64,000 nucleotides of DNA from Diplonema japonicum (Eukaryota > Euglenozoa > Diplonemea > Diplonemida > Diplonemidae): NCBI GenBank assembly GCA_964019335.1, contig OZ025722.1:310001-374000 (forward strand), written 5' to 3'. Numbering within the stretch: the first letter of the stretch is position 1; each line of letters opens with the position of its first letter. Below, piece by piece: positions 1 to 11,086 of the stretch. The notes beneath the pieces are model-generated. The model made no database searches, was not told where the DNA came from, and saw nothing but the letters and a program-made list of their open reading frames with translations. The translations under genes were made by a program, and so were the position numbers.

Positions 1-3000
1 GCATGGGTCCACGTCGCACTGATCTTCGACGGGAGGTGGAACCTTCTCATCAATGGCATCGTGTCGGGCATGTCACGTGCCGAGGACCCACCTGTTGTTG
101 TCACACGGCCGACCAAAAAATGGGTGCTCGGTGCTTCGTACGTGGGATGCATTGCAGAGCTACGAGTGTGGAAGTACGCACGGGCGCCTGCTGTTATCAA
201 GCGCGACATGAACACGTCGCTCGTCGGCAACGAGTCGGGTCTTGTCTCGTACTACCCTTTGGATGAAGGACAAGGCCGTGTCGTATACGATTGGGCCTGC
301 GGTACACTACGGCAAAACGGATGGATCTCGCGGAAGCCTTCCCCGGTATGGCGTGTGGTTCCCGACTTCCCCGTCGTGCAGAACTCACAGAGGCTTCACG
401 CACATGCTGACATCTCCCCATGGCAGATCTTCTTGCCGTCTATCGAGAGCAGCGGGATGTGCACCAACGGTAGGGAGCTCGCGGTGCTTATACCAGACGT
501 TGAAGATGCGGGTGCTGGGCAACGGCATGGGCTGACGATGTACTTCTCGCTTGAGGACGGTTCGTTGATACCACGGAACGATTTGGTGGCCCCGCCTGTT
601 GACGGTGCATGTCACTTCGACAGGTGGCACAACGGGGTATGGTACGCGTCCATCACGTTCCAGGTGTTATGCTGGTCGCCGAGTGAGTGCGCGGTGCCTC
701 CTCCGCGTTTGGACGCGTCGTACGATCAAGACAAGCCCACCCTTACTGCGTGGGAGACTGCTGTGAGGCTAGCAGATGCAATGAACGACCGTGCCTGCCG
801 ACACATGGACCATGAGTGGCCGGCTGTGTTTCGCGACCTTGCGATCGACCCGAGCGTCAAGATGTTCTTCGTCATTGAAAGCTTGCTTCAATCGCAGTTC
901 AAGACCATCTCCACGGGACGGCGTGCGTCCATCGTCGAGGACGACAGCATCGGGGTGGCATGCCTCCGCTTGCTCAGCGCAAACTTCCGTGTCATAAAAG
1001 CAGCAGGAATCGACCCCAAGGTTTTCGACCTCCGTGTGACTGATAAAAAAACCGGCTTCCTGTTGTATAACAAACTGCTCAGTATCATCGAGGCGCCCGA
1101 CCCCTCACGGGTCATCGACGAAGCTTGCAAGGCGTTCCGCGTGGGGCTGCAACTTTTTTTTAAACCAGAAGACCTGCTTGATCTCCTGAAGGATCTTCTA
1201 AAAAAAGGTGCTGGGGTCTGCAGCAGGGTCCTCGATGCGGTGTGCGGGCACATGGCAGGGTACAAGCAAGCCATCGGTGTTCTAAACACCTTTGACGGGA
1301 AGGAAGAAGAAGTAGAAGAGTTCTTCAGGCTGCTTCTCGATGCTTCTTTCGGCGAGGTGATCTCCGTGAAGGACTTCAGCGACGGCGCACGGCGGGAGTT
1401 CCCAATCACAGACATCGTCGTGACTCTGCAGGCAGCGATACTAGGTGCCGCAATGAAGGGAAAATCTCCGTATTTCTTGCTGATCTATAAACTGCTGTTG
1501 CTTCACGCAAGCAACCTTAAAAGGCTCGCGGAGCACTTCAAAGATCTAGACATCAACACATGTCTCCACGCACTGCGATGGTCGGCTTCCGGCAAGGCTC
1601 TCGGGTACCTAGTGATCTCAGTGCCCGTGATACCGCAGGACGAAATGGGGAAGTACCTAGCTGCATTGAAAGGAATCGCCTTGACACTAGAGGAAGTGTG
1701 TAAGCGGTTCAAGGAAGTCAAGGAAGTGGAGGACCAGTGGTCTGCGAACTGGAATGCGCAGGACCTTATCAGAAACGGTGGCGAACATGGCGTGAGCTCA
1801 TGGGTGTACGTCATGCGGCTGACTGTTGAATGTGTGGCAGCAAGGACGGCAGGGAAGATGATACAAGGTGTGCCAGAGGTGGCAGACGACTGCATCAACA
1901 AATGGGTTGATTCCCCGCTTTTTGCCGGAGGGTTACGTGACCCCACCGCAGGCATGCGGCTCTGCGACGAAATCGTCAGCGGGACAGGAACAGGCGGCGA
2001 GCTCTGGACATTGTTGAAATCTTCCGGCATGACTTCCAATATGGCCGGCCGTCCTGCAGCTGACGCCAACGAGATCGACCTCGCCATGCGGTACCTCTTT
2101 GCCGTACTGGTACGCGATATGCAGCCCAAACCCACCTTGAAGACCGACGCATCAGGGTCCCTCATTATCACAGCGTCCCTCGCTTCCCGGTTCAGCCGAA
2201 CGGAAGCGCTTCAAGGCTGGCTCATGCATATCCGGCATGAGAAGGTGATCCCCCCAGTTCCCTCCTTCGACATCCCGCCACCCATCAACCCCGTCTCGGA
2301 CTCCCCCGCGTCAGCGCTCGACCAGGTTATTGATCGGTGCAAGTTCGTGCTGCGCTTTTATAAGTTCCCCAGCCCCTCTGACAACAGAGTCGTTGTCAAA
2401 GCGCTTATCTCTACCAACTCGATCATGAAGAAAGGGAAGTCGAAGTCCGTGGGGAGCAGCTGGCGGTCCATGTTCCATGGATGGCGTGCTATCAAGAAGC
2501 AGCAGCGGCTGCTGGCGTTGAACTACAAGACGGACGCCACCGACAAAAGCCTCGAAACGCTACTGGAGTTCCTGTCGCTGAAGAGCGTCGATACAGCGTT
2601 GATGGAGAAGGCGGTCCTGGCGAGGATGGAGAAGGGGCGGGTCAGGGAAGAAGGGCTGAACTACCTGCGGGAGGTCATCACGTCAAAGTCGCGACCGGTT
2701 CGAATGGAAGCGTTGAGAGTGGCCTCCGAGATACTATCCCTTGAGCACTACACAAATGGGATCATCTCGTCGGGTCCTGCGATATCAGGCGCCGTTCAGG
2801 AGAGCGTCTACACGCTGCTGAAGGTGGTGCTGGCACCGCTGGCCATCTCCGCACCACCGGAAGACGCCATGTCGCAAGTGCAGTGCAACATGGTGCTGAA
2901 GCTGCTCCACTGCAAATGGGCCGACGTGGACTTTGCGTTTCTTCGTTCCGTGGACCTCCCAAAGGTCCTCTTCGGGCTCTTCTCATTGTGGAACGCCGAT

Positions 3001-6000
3001 GGCAGCGAGCGGCAGGAAACCTCGCAGTCCCCTTGCGGCCGTGCTAATGCAGTGATCGCCTCCAATCTCTTCAGTGCGTGTTCCCTCAAGTCCGCCATGG
3101 CGCTTGCTAGCCACACCCACCCTGGGTTGGGCAACGCGAACTCGCAGTTCTTATCGCAAATTCTAGAATGTATCTCTACAGAGCTCAAGCAGAGCATATC
3201 TGTCTTGCAGCATCATCCGCCGCGGCCAGACGCTTCTAAACATGTGGAGCAGGTAACCTTCTTGCTCACAACCACTGGAAGCATCCTCCAGGGGCTTGCC
3301 CAGGTTTCGCTTGACGGTGTCCTCCTCGCCGACCTGCTCCCCCTGCTTACCCTGTGCGTGCTGCTTCCGTCACAGCACGTCAAGCTCTCCCGCTACGCCA
3401 TGATGAACCTCAAGTGTCTCCTGCCGCATCTCTCGACAGAGCAAGCAGAGCAGGGCATGTCGTTGGTCCCTCTCACGGATACATTCCTCGCACCACAACC
3501 TGTGCCGCAGCCCGTGGGGAGTGGAAAGGCAACGATAGACGCACCCGAGCTAGGCGGCTGGAAAGTCGTGCAGTTCATGTACGAGATTATCGGCGGTATT
3601 CAGCCGGAGACCAGGGACACTGTGGTGGCGAGCGAGGCCTTGGTGTTGTTGAGGCTGCTGTCGACAAAGAGGAACTGGCAGGCCTCCATCGTGGCATGGC
3701 TGAAGTCTGTGCTGAGCGATCTGCCCCCTTTAGAGAAAGGTCTGAACCTTAAAGATAAATCGCTGAAGGCGTTTGCTGTTGCGATCGACGTTCTGGGGGG
3801 CACACCGGAGTCGCTCCGCACGGGTGTCGAGGCAGAGTACTGCCCCAAAGGGTCGCAGATTCGCACCCCTGTTGTAATCATCAGCATCCACAACGACAAG
3901 GCGGTGGTGGTGGGGTCGGACCTTGGTCTGTCATCGGAAGAAAATGAGGTTGACACCAACTGCTTGAGGCTCACCGAGCAAAAGGTCTCAAAAGTTGATG
4001 CTGGCGTGTTCTCATGTTTCCTGTCCTTGGCAGTCCAGCTGGCTCAGACGCTTCTGGCAGCGCCGTCGGGTGTCTGCTCGGTTTTACCACAAGGGTTCCC
4101 AAGCAATCTGGAGCATTGTGTGCCGTTTGTATACATTGTTTCAAAGATGCTGCGATGTCTCGTGGTCCACATGCAGACACCAGTATGCGCTAAGATGATA
4201 TTAGAGCAGCCCATACTCCTGACGTGGCTGTCTGCGCTGTCGAGGGGAAGTGTCTTGGATCCCAGTGATGCGAATGTGTTGGAGAGCAAGTCGCTGTACC
4301 TCCATTCGTTGCTGGATAAGATGGAGCCGATACCTTCCACAGAGGTGGTGCATGTTCCCACGATGAGGACGCCTTCTGCAGAGACAGCTCCTGTACCTTC
4401 CGCCGAAGACGAGAAGGTGCTCAGCGCAAGGAGGCAAGCCGCCATGGAACTCTCGCAGATCTTGCGTGGGTTTGGATTGGTCTTGTGCATGAAGGCTTTG
4501 GAGTTATCACAGGACGACAAGGACAAAGCAGCAGCGGTGTTGATGGATGGTTCCGAAGAGATCGCTGCAGCAGTGGAAGCCGAGGCCGTCAACGAGGAAC
4601 GTAAAAAACACGAAGAAAGTCAAAAGCGGGAACTCCGCAGGGAACAGGCGTGGAACCCCACACCTCTCCGGTACGCCGTTGCCTTCGGGCCGTACGGCAC
4701 AGGGACCGCCACCATCACCCTCCCGCAGGCCCTTCCTCAGTACTTCACCATGGAAATCATCCTCCGTGTGTCGGGTGAGGGAATGTTCAAAAAGCACCGT
4801 CTCCACCCCGACATCACCCCCATCCTGCCTCTGAAAATACTAACGGTGTTCCCTTCATTGGAGCTGACCTGTGGTGACGGGTGTCTCGTATTAAGCTGCT
4901 GCGGTGTGACAGGGACTGTGCCGTACAAGGAGGGATGGGTGCAGGTTGTGGCGGTAGTGAGGGAAGGAAGCGTGGGCATCATCTGCGATGGGGAGAAGAT
5001 CGCAAATGGTGAAGGATCATGCGTAGGGGGCCAGGACCGAGCGACACTGGGACCAGGTCTCCTCGAAGCAGCTTCTGAGCTCCACCCGTCTGTCACGACT
5101 GAGGTGGCGTGCTTGAGGGTATGGAACACAGGGCTGGGCGCTGAAGATGTAGAGAATCTGTCGTCCATGGTGTGCTCTGGGAACACACAGTCAGCTCCGT
5201 GCCAATCCTCGTTGATGGTGTCCTTCACCATGAGTGAGGGTAGAGGCAGCTCTATAGCTTCAGACATCGGTGAGTCAACAGGCGTGCTGGAAAACGTAAG
5301 ATGGTCATGCGTGAGCCTCCCTGCCATGGCGCCTGAGGATACAAGCTACACACCTGACGTGCTGTGCACTGAGGAAAACGAAAGCGACGTACCCCGAACG
5401 GAGTGGGCGTCTACTTATCAACGGGCCAGTGTTGAGAGAGTCTCGCAAGCGTGCTGCCATGCTGATGTGTCGCTTGCTGTGTTGTACGCAAGGGAGGCGC
5501 TTTCAGGAATCTGCTCGGTGATGCTTCCCGAAAAAAGGGCGGAGCTGTACCAGGCAGACGTGTCGCAGTTTTTCAAATACGTCACGCCCGTGCCTTTGAT
5601 GCTGCCGTCGACCTTGGCACGCATGACGAAATTCACAAAGGCTACCGTCAGCGAAGAAGTTGTTGACCACCTCAAGGTTGTGATCCAAGCATGGCTGAAC
5701 ACGTCGCCTTCACACGCGGACATCGGGCAATTTGTCCAAGGGTGTCTTGCGCTGCTTGAGGAGCCTGCTGAGAAGTTCGTGTTTGAAACCCCCACGCACC
5801 CTTACACACCGACGGACGTCATCCTCCAGACGATTGACATCCCTGGTGTCTCGTCGTATCATGTTTCGTTTGACCCTCGCTGCCGCACCCTCGACTATCT
5901 TTACTTCTTCACGGATAGAACGCAGAAGAGCCAGATTGCGAAGTTCCCTGACCCCCAAGGGCAGTGGGGCTCTATCGAGATCAACAGACGCAATTCTTTC

Positions 6001-9000
6001 AGTATAAAGTTCTCCGGCGATGCAGGCGCCCCGTCGTGCTGGGGGTATTTGTTCACAGTGTCCGTCAAAACCCCACGGTTCGAGCTGGCCTGTGAGATGT
6101 TGCTGTACCTTTTGTCGAAGGACGAGGTGTCTGAGTCCGGGATATGCAACAGCTCCTTTGCAGGGCATCTGTCTGCGGCGATGCACCGTGAGTCAGGGGC
6201 TCGACGACACTGCGCCGCCAAGGTTTTATCGGTGCTGTTGGGCAAACGTGCTGCATGCTTTGAAAGGGGCGACACCCCTTTGACAGCACCACTAATATCC
6301 TCGTTAAGAAACGCAGTGGATCGACAAATAGTAAGGGACAGGCCTACCCCTGGAGTGGGCATGCTTAAAGGCCATGCAAGGTACTTACATATAATATCTG
6401 AGCTTGCGGTTGCGGGAGAGATCGCAGAAGCTACGTGGAACAAAAACTGTCCTTTCAACGTCCCAGACACCTCTCTTCAAGACGCGAAAAGAAGATGCTA
6501 CCTCTCACCTGCCATCCGTCCAACGTTAACCGACATGCCGCCGTCGCAGGCGTCCTCGCTTCGCTGCGCTTGCGAAACAACGATAAGAGGAAAACACGTG
6601 CTTCTCTCAGAAGGGGTGTGGAGGACGGCACAGGGAACGACAGGCGTCATGCTAGGGAGATGGTATTACGAGGTGAAGATTCTGTCCCCTGAACCGGTGT
6701 ACATCGGGTGGGCATGCGAGGCCATCGATTCGATCTGCGGGGAGTGCAGTAGATCCTGGGCGTTTTGTGGAAGCAGGGGATATAAGTGGCATGCAGGTGA
6801 GCGAGCCATTTACCCAGACCACGATCAGCACACTAAATGGAAAGGAGGGGACATAGTTGGTGTCATGATCGACTTGTACACGCGGACTATGGTGTACAGC
6901 CTCAACGGGAAGACCCTCGATGCCGCGTTCACAAACATCCCCGCTGTGTTTTATTTCCCGAGCGTTACGGTGGGCTCCTCTTCGGTGGAGATCAATTTCG
7001 GTGAGCGGCAGTTTCAGCACATGCCCTTGGACGGGTATTTCCCTCTTCACGGGGATTCGGGATCGTTGCCCGGAATACCTGTTGCAGAGCTGCTCGCGTT
7101 CAAAAGCGCGTCCGACGCGTTGTGCCACGGGGAAACCCTTCCGGCCTTCTTCGCAGGCTTGGAAAAGGAACCTCCTGTTAACAGAGCCACGCGTGACGGT
7201 CCGGACATCGTGGAGCTTGTTCCCGTCGATGCACGTCCGAAAATCGAGGGGACAAACACTGTTAGAAGCCAAGCAAATTCATGCACGGTGAAGGGCAACG
7301 CACGCGTCTCGAAATCCGGGAAATGGTACTACGAGGCCCTGCTGACATCAGACGGTCTGATGCAACTTGGATGGATCACCGACGGCTACAGCCCTGACCC
7401 TGTCCGCGCGAAAGGTATCGGAGACGACGCTAGGTCCTGGTCGTACGACGGCTGCCGTCTACTCTTCAGGCATCGAAAGGAACAAGCACAAGTCTCCGGT
7501 GGACGAGCTTGGAAGGAAGGTGACATTGTTGGATGCACATTGGACTTGGACGCAATGGCAATGAGGTTCACGTTAAATGGCGACCCGCTGTGCGCACCGG
7601 GGCAATCCCACGATGCTTTCAGAGGATTGATCTCATCGGAGTGGTACTACCCGGCAGCATCGATGGATCCGGACAATGGGCTGTCTTTTAACTTCGGTAC
7701 AGCGCCATTTGTGTACCCTCCTAGTGACTGCACGGGGGTTAGTACATATTGGGCTGTTCACAGTGCGTTGAGATCACCCCCAAAGTTGAGCCTTCCCGAT
7801 GCGATGCCGTTCAAGTCAACTCCACGGGACGACGTTGCAATGATTTCATTTGTGAACACATTGTGCTCCGTTCAGAAGCAGTCGGGCGCGCGTCTGCGAG
7901 AGCTGCTTATCGCGACGAACACGAGTCAGTACGGTTTGGGCGACCACACAGTCGAGGAGCTGCACGGGAGGGTCGTGTTGCTCAGGCATTTCAACCATCT
8001 TTTCAGGCTTGCCTACCCTTACATCGACCTCTCTGACGCAACATCAAAACCTGCTGGGATATTGACAGAAGCTGCTCTGAATGCAAAACCGTTCATCATG
8101 ACATCCACTGTTATTGCTATTCTACATTACAACGTGCAGCATACGAATTCTTTGGTGGAACCCGTGCAGCCGAAGGTTACGTTGAACAGGAGACGTGCGC
8201 AGGCACATCGAGGCGATCCGTCGTTGAGCCCTTCGGGGTCGGCGTCGTTGTTCGGCCAGCTTCATATTCTGCTCTCGGCGAAGCACCTCTCCATGTTCTT
8301 CACAAACCGACGGTTTTGGATAGTGTCCCTGCAAGGAGAAGGCGCGGAAGACGTTGGCGGGCCTTACAGAGAATGCCTTTCCGAAATGTGCAATGAATTA
8401 ATGTCGCCCTCCGCCACACCATTGTTCACCATGTCACCCAACGCAGCAAACAATGTAGGAACCCATCGTGACAGATTGATATTGAATCCAGAAGGTGCGT
8501 CACACCAACATATGTCCATGCTCAACTTCTTGGGACGACTGATGGCAGCGTGCTTGCGAGTCGGCGAACCGCTACCTTTATACATCTCACCCATCGTGTG
8601 GAAAGCATTGGCTGGTGAGCCTCTTGAAATCGAGGATCTCAGGGGGGTTGACAAAAACGCGTTCACAAGCCTGTGGTACCTGAAAAACAGCGAGGAGTTG
8701 ACGGAGGAAACCTTCAAGAGCGTGTACGACGGGGGCTTCACCACGGAAAAATCGAACGGGCAGGAAATCGAGCTGGTTCCAGGGGGTGCAAACCTCTCTG
8801 TGGAGTACCGAAATCGTGATATATACGTTACACTCGCACTGAGGAAACGTTTGATGGAGGCGAAGAACATGATTGACGCGCTGAAGACGGGGTTCTACGA
8901 GATACTTCCGATCAGCCTTGCTCATCTCTGCACGGGGGAGGTTTTGGAAAGCTTGGTGTGCGGGAATCCGGAATGGAATGTTTCCGATCTACGAAGCAGC

Positions 9001-9393
9001 GCGAGGTACGAGGGGGTTTCTCCTGACGACCGGCGTTGTTCGTTTTTGTGGGAGGTGTTGACCGACTTCTCCGAATGCGATCGGGGCTTGTTCCTCCGAT
9101 TCGTGTCTGGTAGAGAACGTGTTCCGGTAAAGCTCAAAATCCTTCCGCTCACAGTCGACAACCCTGACGACCATCTTCCTGTTGCGTCCACGTGTTTCTT
9201 CTGGATTTCCCTGCCGAACTATTCCTCGATAGAAATCATGCGGCAGAAGCTTCTTTACGCCATTCATCATTGCACAGATATAGACACCGATTACAGGGTG
9301 CGTGGAAATGTTGACGAGAACGCCCCGCCCACAATCGGCTCTGTCGACCCTCCCGACGACGATGAGTTTGAGGATTACACGCATTTACTGTAA
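1..9393 (+). CDS. HECT-type E3 ubiquitin ligase with LamG-like and SPRY domains (5'-partial)
   Basis: The reading frame is open from base 1, so the N-terminus lies outside the window; about 3130 residues are visible. In order: a LamG/concanavalin-like beta-sandwich (nt 1-200, WVHVALIFDG then LRVWKYAR), a long helical region without recognised motifs, a UBA-like segment (nt 4430-4570), a second LamG-like domain (nt 4660-5160), two SPRY domains (nt 6590-7010 and 7290-7720, each with GxWYYE and a late LNG), and a C-terminal HECT domain (nt 8280-9360). The catalytic Cys is codon 9193-9195 in STCFFWISLPNYSS, close to the HERC1/HERC2/HECTD4 pattern. Known HECT enzymes accept ubiquitin from E2 on this Cys and pass it to substrate lysines. 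The mix of LamG, SPRY and HECT suggests a HECTD4/HERC-like giant ligase; the substrate is unknown. No intron is needed. Confidence 0.93.
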   Translation, partial: AWVHVALIFDGRWNLLINGIVSGMSRAEDPPVVVTRPTKKWVLGASYVGCIAELRVWKYARAPAVIKRDMNTSLVGNESGLVSYYPLDEGQGRVVYDWACGTLRQNGWISRKPSPVWRVVPDFPVVQNSQRLHAHADISPWQIFLPSIESSGMCTNGRELAVLIPDVEDAGAGQRHGLTMYFSLEDGSLIPRNDLVAPPVDGACHFDRWHNGVWYASITFQVLCWSPSECAVPPPRLDASYDQDKPTLTAWETAVRLADAMNDRACRHMDHEWPAVFRDLAIDPSVKMFFVIESLLQSQFKTISTGRRASIVEDDSIGVACLRLLSANFRVIKAAGIDPKVFDLRVTDKKTGFLLYNKLLSIIEAPDPSRVIDEACKAFRVGLQLFFKPEDLLDLLKDLLKKGAGVCSRVLDAVCGHMAGYKQAIGVLNTFDGKEEEVEEFFRLLLDASFGEVISVKDFSDGARREFPITDIVVTLQAAILGAAMKGKSPYFLLIYKLLLLHASNLKRLAEHFKDLDINTCLHALRWSASGKALGYLVISVPVIPQDEMGKYLAALKGIALTLEEVCKRFKEVKEVEDQWSANWNAQDLIRNGGEHGVSSWVYVMRLTVECVAARTAGKMIQGVPEVADDCINKWVDSPLFAGGLRDPTAGMRLCDEIVSGTGTGGELWTLLKSSGMTSNMAGRPAADANEIDLAMRYLFAVLVRDMQPKPTLKTDASGSLIITASLASRFSRTEALQGWLMHIRHEKVIPPVPSFDIPPPINPVSDSPASALDQVIDRCKFVLRFYKFPSPSDNRVVVKALISTNSIMKKGKSKSVGSSWRSMFHGWRAIKKQQRLLALNYKTDATDKSLETLLEFLSLKSVDTALMEKAVLARMEKGRVREEGLNYLREVITSKSRPVRMEALRVASEILSLEHYTNGIISSGPAISGAVQESVYTLLKVVLAPLAISAPPEDAMSQVQCNMVLKLLHCKWADVDFAFLRSVDLPKVLFGLFSLWNADGSERQETSQSPCGRANAVIASNLFSACSLKSAMALASHTHPGLGNANSQFLSQILECISTELKQSISVLQHHPPRPDASKHVEQVTFLLTTTGSILQGLAQVSLDGVLLADLLPLLTLCVLLPSQHVKLSRYAMMNLKCLLPHLSTEQAEQGMSLVPLTDTFLAPQPVPQPVGSGKATIDAPELGGWKVVQFMYEIIGGIQPETRDTVVASEALVLLRLLSTKRNWQASIVAWLKSVLSDLPPLEKGLNLKDKSLKAFAVAIDVLGGTPESLRTGVEAEYCPKGSQIRTPVVIISIHNDKAVVVGSDLGLSSEENEVDTNCLRLTEQKVSKVDAGVFSCFLSLAVQLAQTLLAAPSGVCSVLPQGFPSNLEHCVPFVYIVSKMLRCLVVHMQTPVCAKMILEQPILLTWLSALSRGSVLDPSDANVLESKSLYLHSLLDKMEPIPSTEVVHVPTMRTPSAETAPVPSAEDEKVLSARRQAAMELSQILRGFGLVLCMKALELSQDDKDKAAAVLMDGSEEIAAAVEAEAVNEERKKHEESQKRELRREQAWNPTPLRYAVAFGPYGTGTATITLPQALPQYFTMEIILRVSGEGMFKKHRLHPDITPILPLKILTVFPSLELTCGDGCLVLSCCGVTGTVPYKEGWVQVVAVVREGSVGIICDGEKIANGEGSCVGGQDRATLGPGLLEAASELHPSVTTEVACLRVWNTGLGAEDVENLSSMVCSGNTQSAPCQSSLMVSFTMSEGRGSSIASDIGESTGVLENVRWSCVSLPAMAPEDTSYTPDVLCTEENESDVPRTEWASTYQRASVERVSQACCHADVSLAVLYAREALSGICSVMLPEKRAELYQADVSQFFKYVTPVPLMLPSTLARMTKFTKATVSEEVVDHLKVVIQAWLNTSPSHADIGQFVQGCLALLEEPAEKFVFETPTHPYTPTDVILQTIDIPGVSSYHVSFDPRCRTLDYLYFFTDRTQKSQIAKFPDPQGQWGSIEINRRNSFSIKFSGDAGAPSCWGYLFTVSVKTPRFELACEMLLYLLSKDEVSESGICNSSFAGHLSAAMHRESGARRHCAAKVLSVLLGKRAACFERGDTPLTAPLISSLRNAVDRQIVRDRPTPGVGMLKGHARYLHIISELAVAGEIAEATWNKNCPFNVPDTSLQDAKRRCYLSPAIRPTLTDMPPSQASSLRCACETTIRGKHVLLSEGVWRTAQGTTGVMLGRWYYEVKILSPEPVYIGWACEAIDSICGECSRSWAFCGSRGYKWHAGERAIYPDHDQHTKWKGGDIVGVMIDLYTRTMVYSLNGKTLDAAFTNIPAVFYFPSVTVGSSSVEINFGERQFQHMPLDGYFPLHGDSGSLPGIPVAELLAFKSASDALCHGETLPAFFAGLEKEPPVNRATRDGPDIVELVPVDARPKIEGTNTVRSQANSCTVKGNARVSKSGKWYYEALLTSDGLMQLGWITDGYSPDPVRAKGIGDDARSWSYDGCRLLFRHRKEQAQVSGGRAWKEGDIVGCTLDLDAMAMRFTLNGDPLCAPGQSHDAFRGLISSEWYYPAASMDPDNGLSFNFGTAPFVYPPSDCTGVSTYWAVHSALRSPPKLSLPDAMPFKSTPRDDVAMISFVNTLCSVQKQSGARLRELLIATNTSQYGLGDHTVEELHGRVVLLRHFNHLFRLAYPYIDLSDATSKPAGILTEAALNAKPFIMTSTVIAILHYNVQHTNSLVEPVQPKVTLNRRRAQAHRGDPSLSPSGSASLFGQLHILLSAKHLSMFFTNRRFWIVSLQGEGAEDVGGPYRECLSEMCNELMSPSATPLFTMSPNAANNVGTHRDRLILNPEGASHQHMSMLNFLGRLMAACLRVGEPLPLYISPIVWKALAGEPLEIEDLRGVDKNAFTSLWYLKNSEELTEETFKSVYDGGFTTEKSNGQEIELVPGGANLSVEYRNRDIYVTLALRKRLMEAKNMIDALKTGFYEILPISLAHLCTGEVLESLVCGNPEWNVSDLRSSARYEGVSPDDRRCSFLWEVLTDFSECDRGLFLRFVSGRERVPVKLKILPLTVDNPDDHLPVASTCFFWISLPNYSSIEIMRQKLLYAIHHCTDIDTDYRVRGNVDENAPPTIGSVDPPDDDEFEDYTHLL

Positions 9394-9648
9394 AAGGGGG
9401 TTTCCACCCCTCACCCACCGAGATGTAAAAACTTTTTTTTTCTTTCTTGTCTTAAACCCCCCCCCCCCCCCCCCCCTTTAATCCATCTAAACCACATATT
9501 TTTTTTCTTGCTGTCGCTTTTTTTTTTTTTTTAATTTTTATCCTCCCGTTTTCTTCTTTTTTTTTTCTCATTCACAATACAGGAGTTGGAGGGAGAGGGT
9601 CGGGACAACCCAAACACTCCCCGACAATTTAAAAAAAAAAAAAGAGAA
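9394..9648. other. Intergenic spacer with pyrimidine tract and putative splice acceptor
   Basis: No gene. Runs of T and C (including about 20 C at 9459-9477) lead to a T/C-rich tract at 9541-9572 and an AG at 9581-9582. An A13 run follows, then the PX-protein start. I read the AG as a candidate trans-splice acceptor because the intergenic space is too short for obvious separate promoter and terminator signals. Confidence 0.4.
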
Positions 9649-10962
9649 ATGCCGTACAATCTGTCAATACAAGAAGCAGTGGTAATGTACCCGCTTCCCC
9701 CGGAGAGGGAGTACGTCGTGTACAGAATTGTGTGCAAATGGGGCGAGAAGAGGTGCGTTTCGGACCACAGGTACAGCGAATTCCGCAACTTCCACAAGAG
9801 GATGAAGAAGGTTTCCTGCGGGGAGAGGGGGTGCAGGTACGGCACCGCAGCACTCCCATGGAGGATGGCGACGAAAAAGGCAAACCACACACCCGGCAAG
9901 ATAAAAAAACGCAGGGCCGAACTGGAAAAGTACATTCAAGTTCTAGGCAGCGTACCTCTGTGCAGAGGACACGAGCGAGGCCTCAACAGATTTATCGATT
10001 TGACAAACGGAAGCAGCGTGATGCAAGGCAGTGAAGAGGCAACATTCGTCGCTGGAAAACGGACCGACAAATCTTTCTGGGGGTTCGAACTCCTTAAGAA
10101 AGATCTTGCGCCAGCATACACTGGTCTCTCTATTCAACTACTCGACACCGCTTTCTGCAAAGTCCTCGACGGCAACTTTCGAATAAACTGCCATTCCAAC
10201 CCCGGCACACCTGTTAATCAAATCCGGGAAAAAGTAAAAGAGGTCACCGAAATATTCCAAGGAACGCTGACCCCCACCGCGTTCCCAAGCAGTAATACCG
10301 TGTTTAAACGTATACAAATAGGGTCTAAACAGGAAAGGAAGAAGAGGTTTGTCTCACCGCCTGATTCTCCCACCACACGACGGAAGAAATCTAAGGAACC
10401 GCATCCTTTACACTGTGCTGGGAGTGTGGCCCCGGATAACATCGATGAAATATTTCAATGTGTGTGGAAGGGAAACAACACGCAAGTTGTCCCCATTACC
10501 GACAGGGTTATGAACAGACCGATTGTAAGGTTTCTCGCACCGCTTTTGTACCCGTTAGTCTGCGAGGGACAAATCGTTTCAAAACAAATTTCAATGCAAT
10601 TCTGCCGAGATATTTTGACATGGGCCACATCTTGCCAGTGTAAGGTGGCACTGTCATTGTGTGTAGGGTCCGACCCATCCTCTGTGCTGAGTCATATCGT
10701 GAGTTGTCTACCGGAGCCGGGCGTCGGAGAGCTTCCCACCATCGTGATTCAGAACACAGACTTCTCTTCTAATCTGATTTACGGCGGTCCCGGTCTTTCC
10801 TGCAAACGTCGTGGGTCGCTGGGATCATCGTCTTGTGGAATGTCTTCCGAGGGGCCATCAGTGCCTGATTTGGACACACCACGCTGCGACTATCTCAGCG
10901 TTAAGGTCAACGAGAAGAGCGAAGCATGTTTGAAAACTATAAAACGTGCGAGGAAAAAGTAA
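9649..10962 (+). CDS. PX (phox homology) domain protein
   Basis: A 437-residue protein. The first ATG is chosen at 9649, straight after an A-run; the open frame extends upstream only through leader-like sequence. Residues about 5-120 form a PX domain: beta strands with YRIVCKWGEKR, the RYSEFRNFHKRM motif (the RYSxF signature that begins the phosphoinositide pocket), a proline-containing LPWR segment, KKRRAELEKYIQ, and a closing LNRFIDL helix. PX domains bind membrane phosphoinositides, usually PI3P on endosomes, so an endosomal sorting or membrane-targeting role is likely. The remaining ~300 residues have a basic PPDSPTTRRKK patch and no domain I recognise; no BAR or SH3 domain is visible. 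The C-terminus is strongly basic (KRARKK). Confidence 0.8.
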   Translation: MPYNLSIQEAVVMYPLPPEREYVVYRIVCKWGEKRCVSDHRYSEFRNFHKRMKKVSCGERGCRYGTAALPWRMATKKANHTPGKIKKRRAELEKYIQVLGSVPLCRGHERGLNRFIDLTNGSSVMQGSEEATFVAGKRTDKSFWGFELLKKDLAPAYTGLSIQLLDTAFCKVLDGNFRINCHSNPGTPVNQIREKVKEVTEIFQGTLTPTAFPSSNTVFKRIQIGSKQERKKRFVSPPDSPTTRRKKSKEPHPLHCAGSVAPDNIDEIFQCVWKGNNTQVVPITDRVMNRPIVRFLAPLLYPLVCEGQIVSKQISMQFCRDILTWATSCQCKVALSLCVGSDPSSVLSHIVSCLPEPGVGELPTIVIQNTDFSSNLIYGGPGLSCKRRGSLGSSSCGMSSEGPSVPDLDTPRCDYLSVKVNEKSEACLKTIKRARKK

Positions 10963-11054
10963 TAAAAAAAAAAAAAAAAAAAGAAGAGAAAGAAAATAAA
11001 ATGGAGAGAGAGAGAGGGCTCTTTGTTTGAGTACTCTGTGGGGCTTCGCTCTAT

Positions 11055-11086
<32 letters not shown>

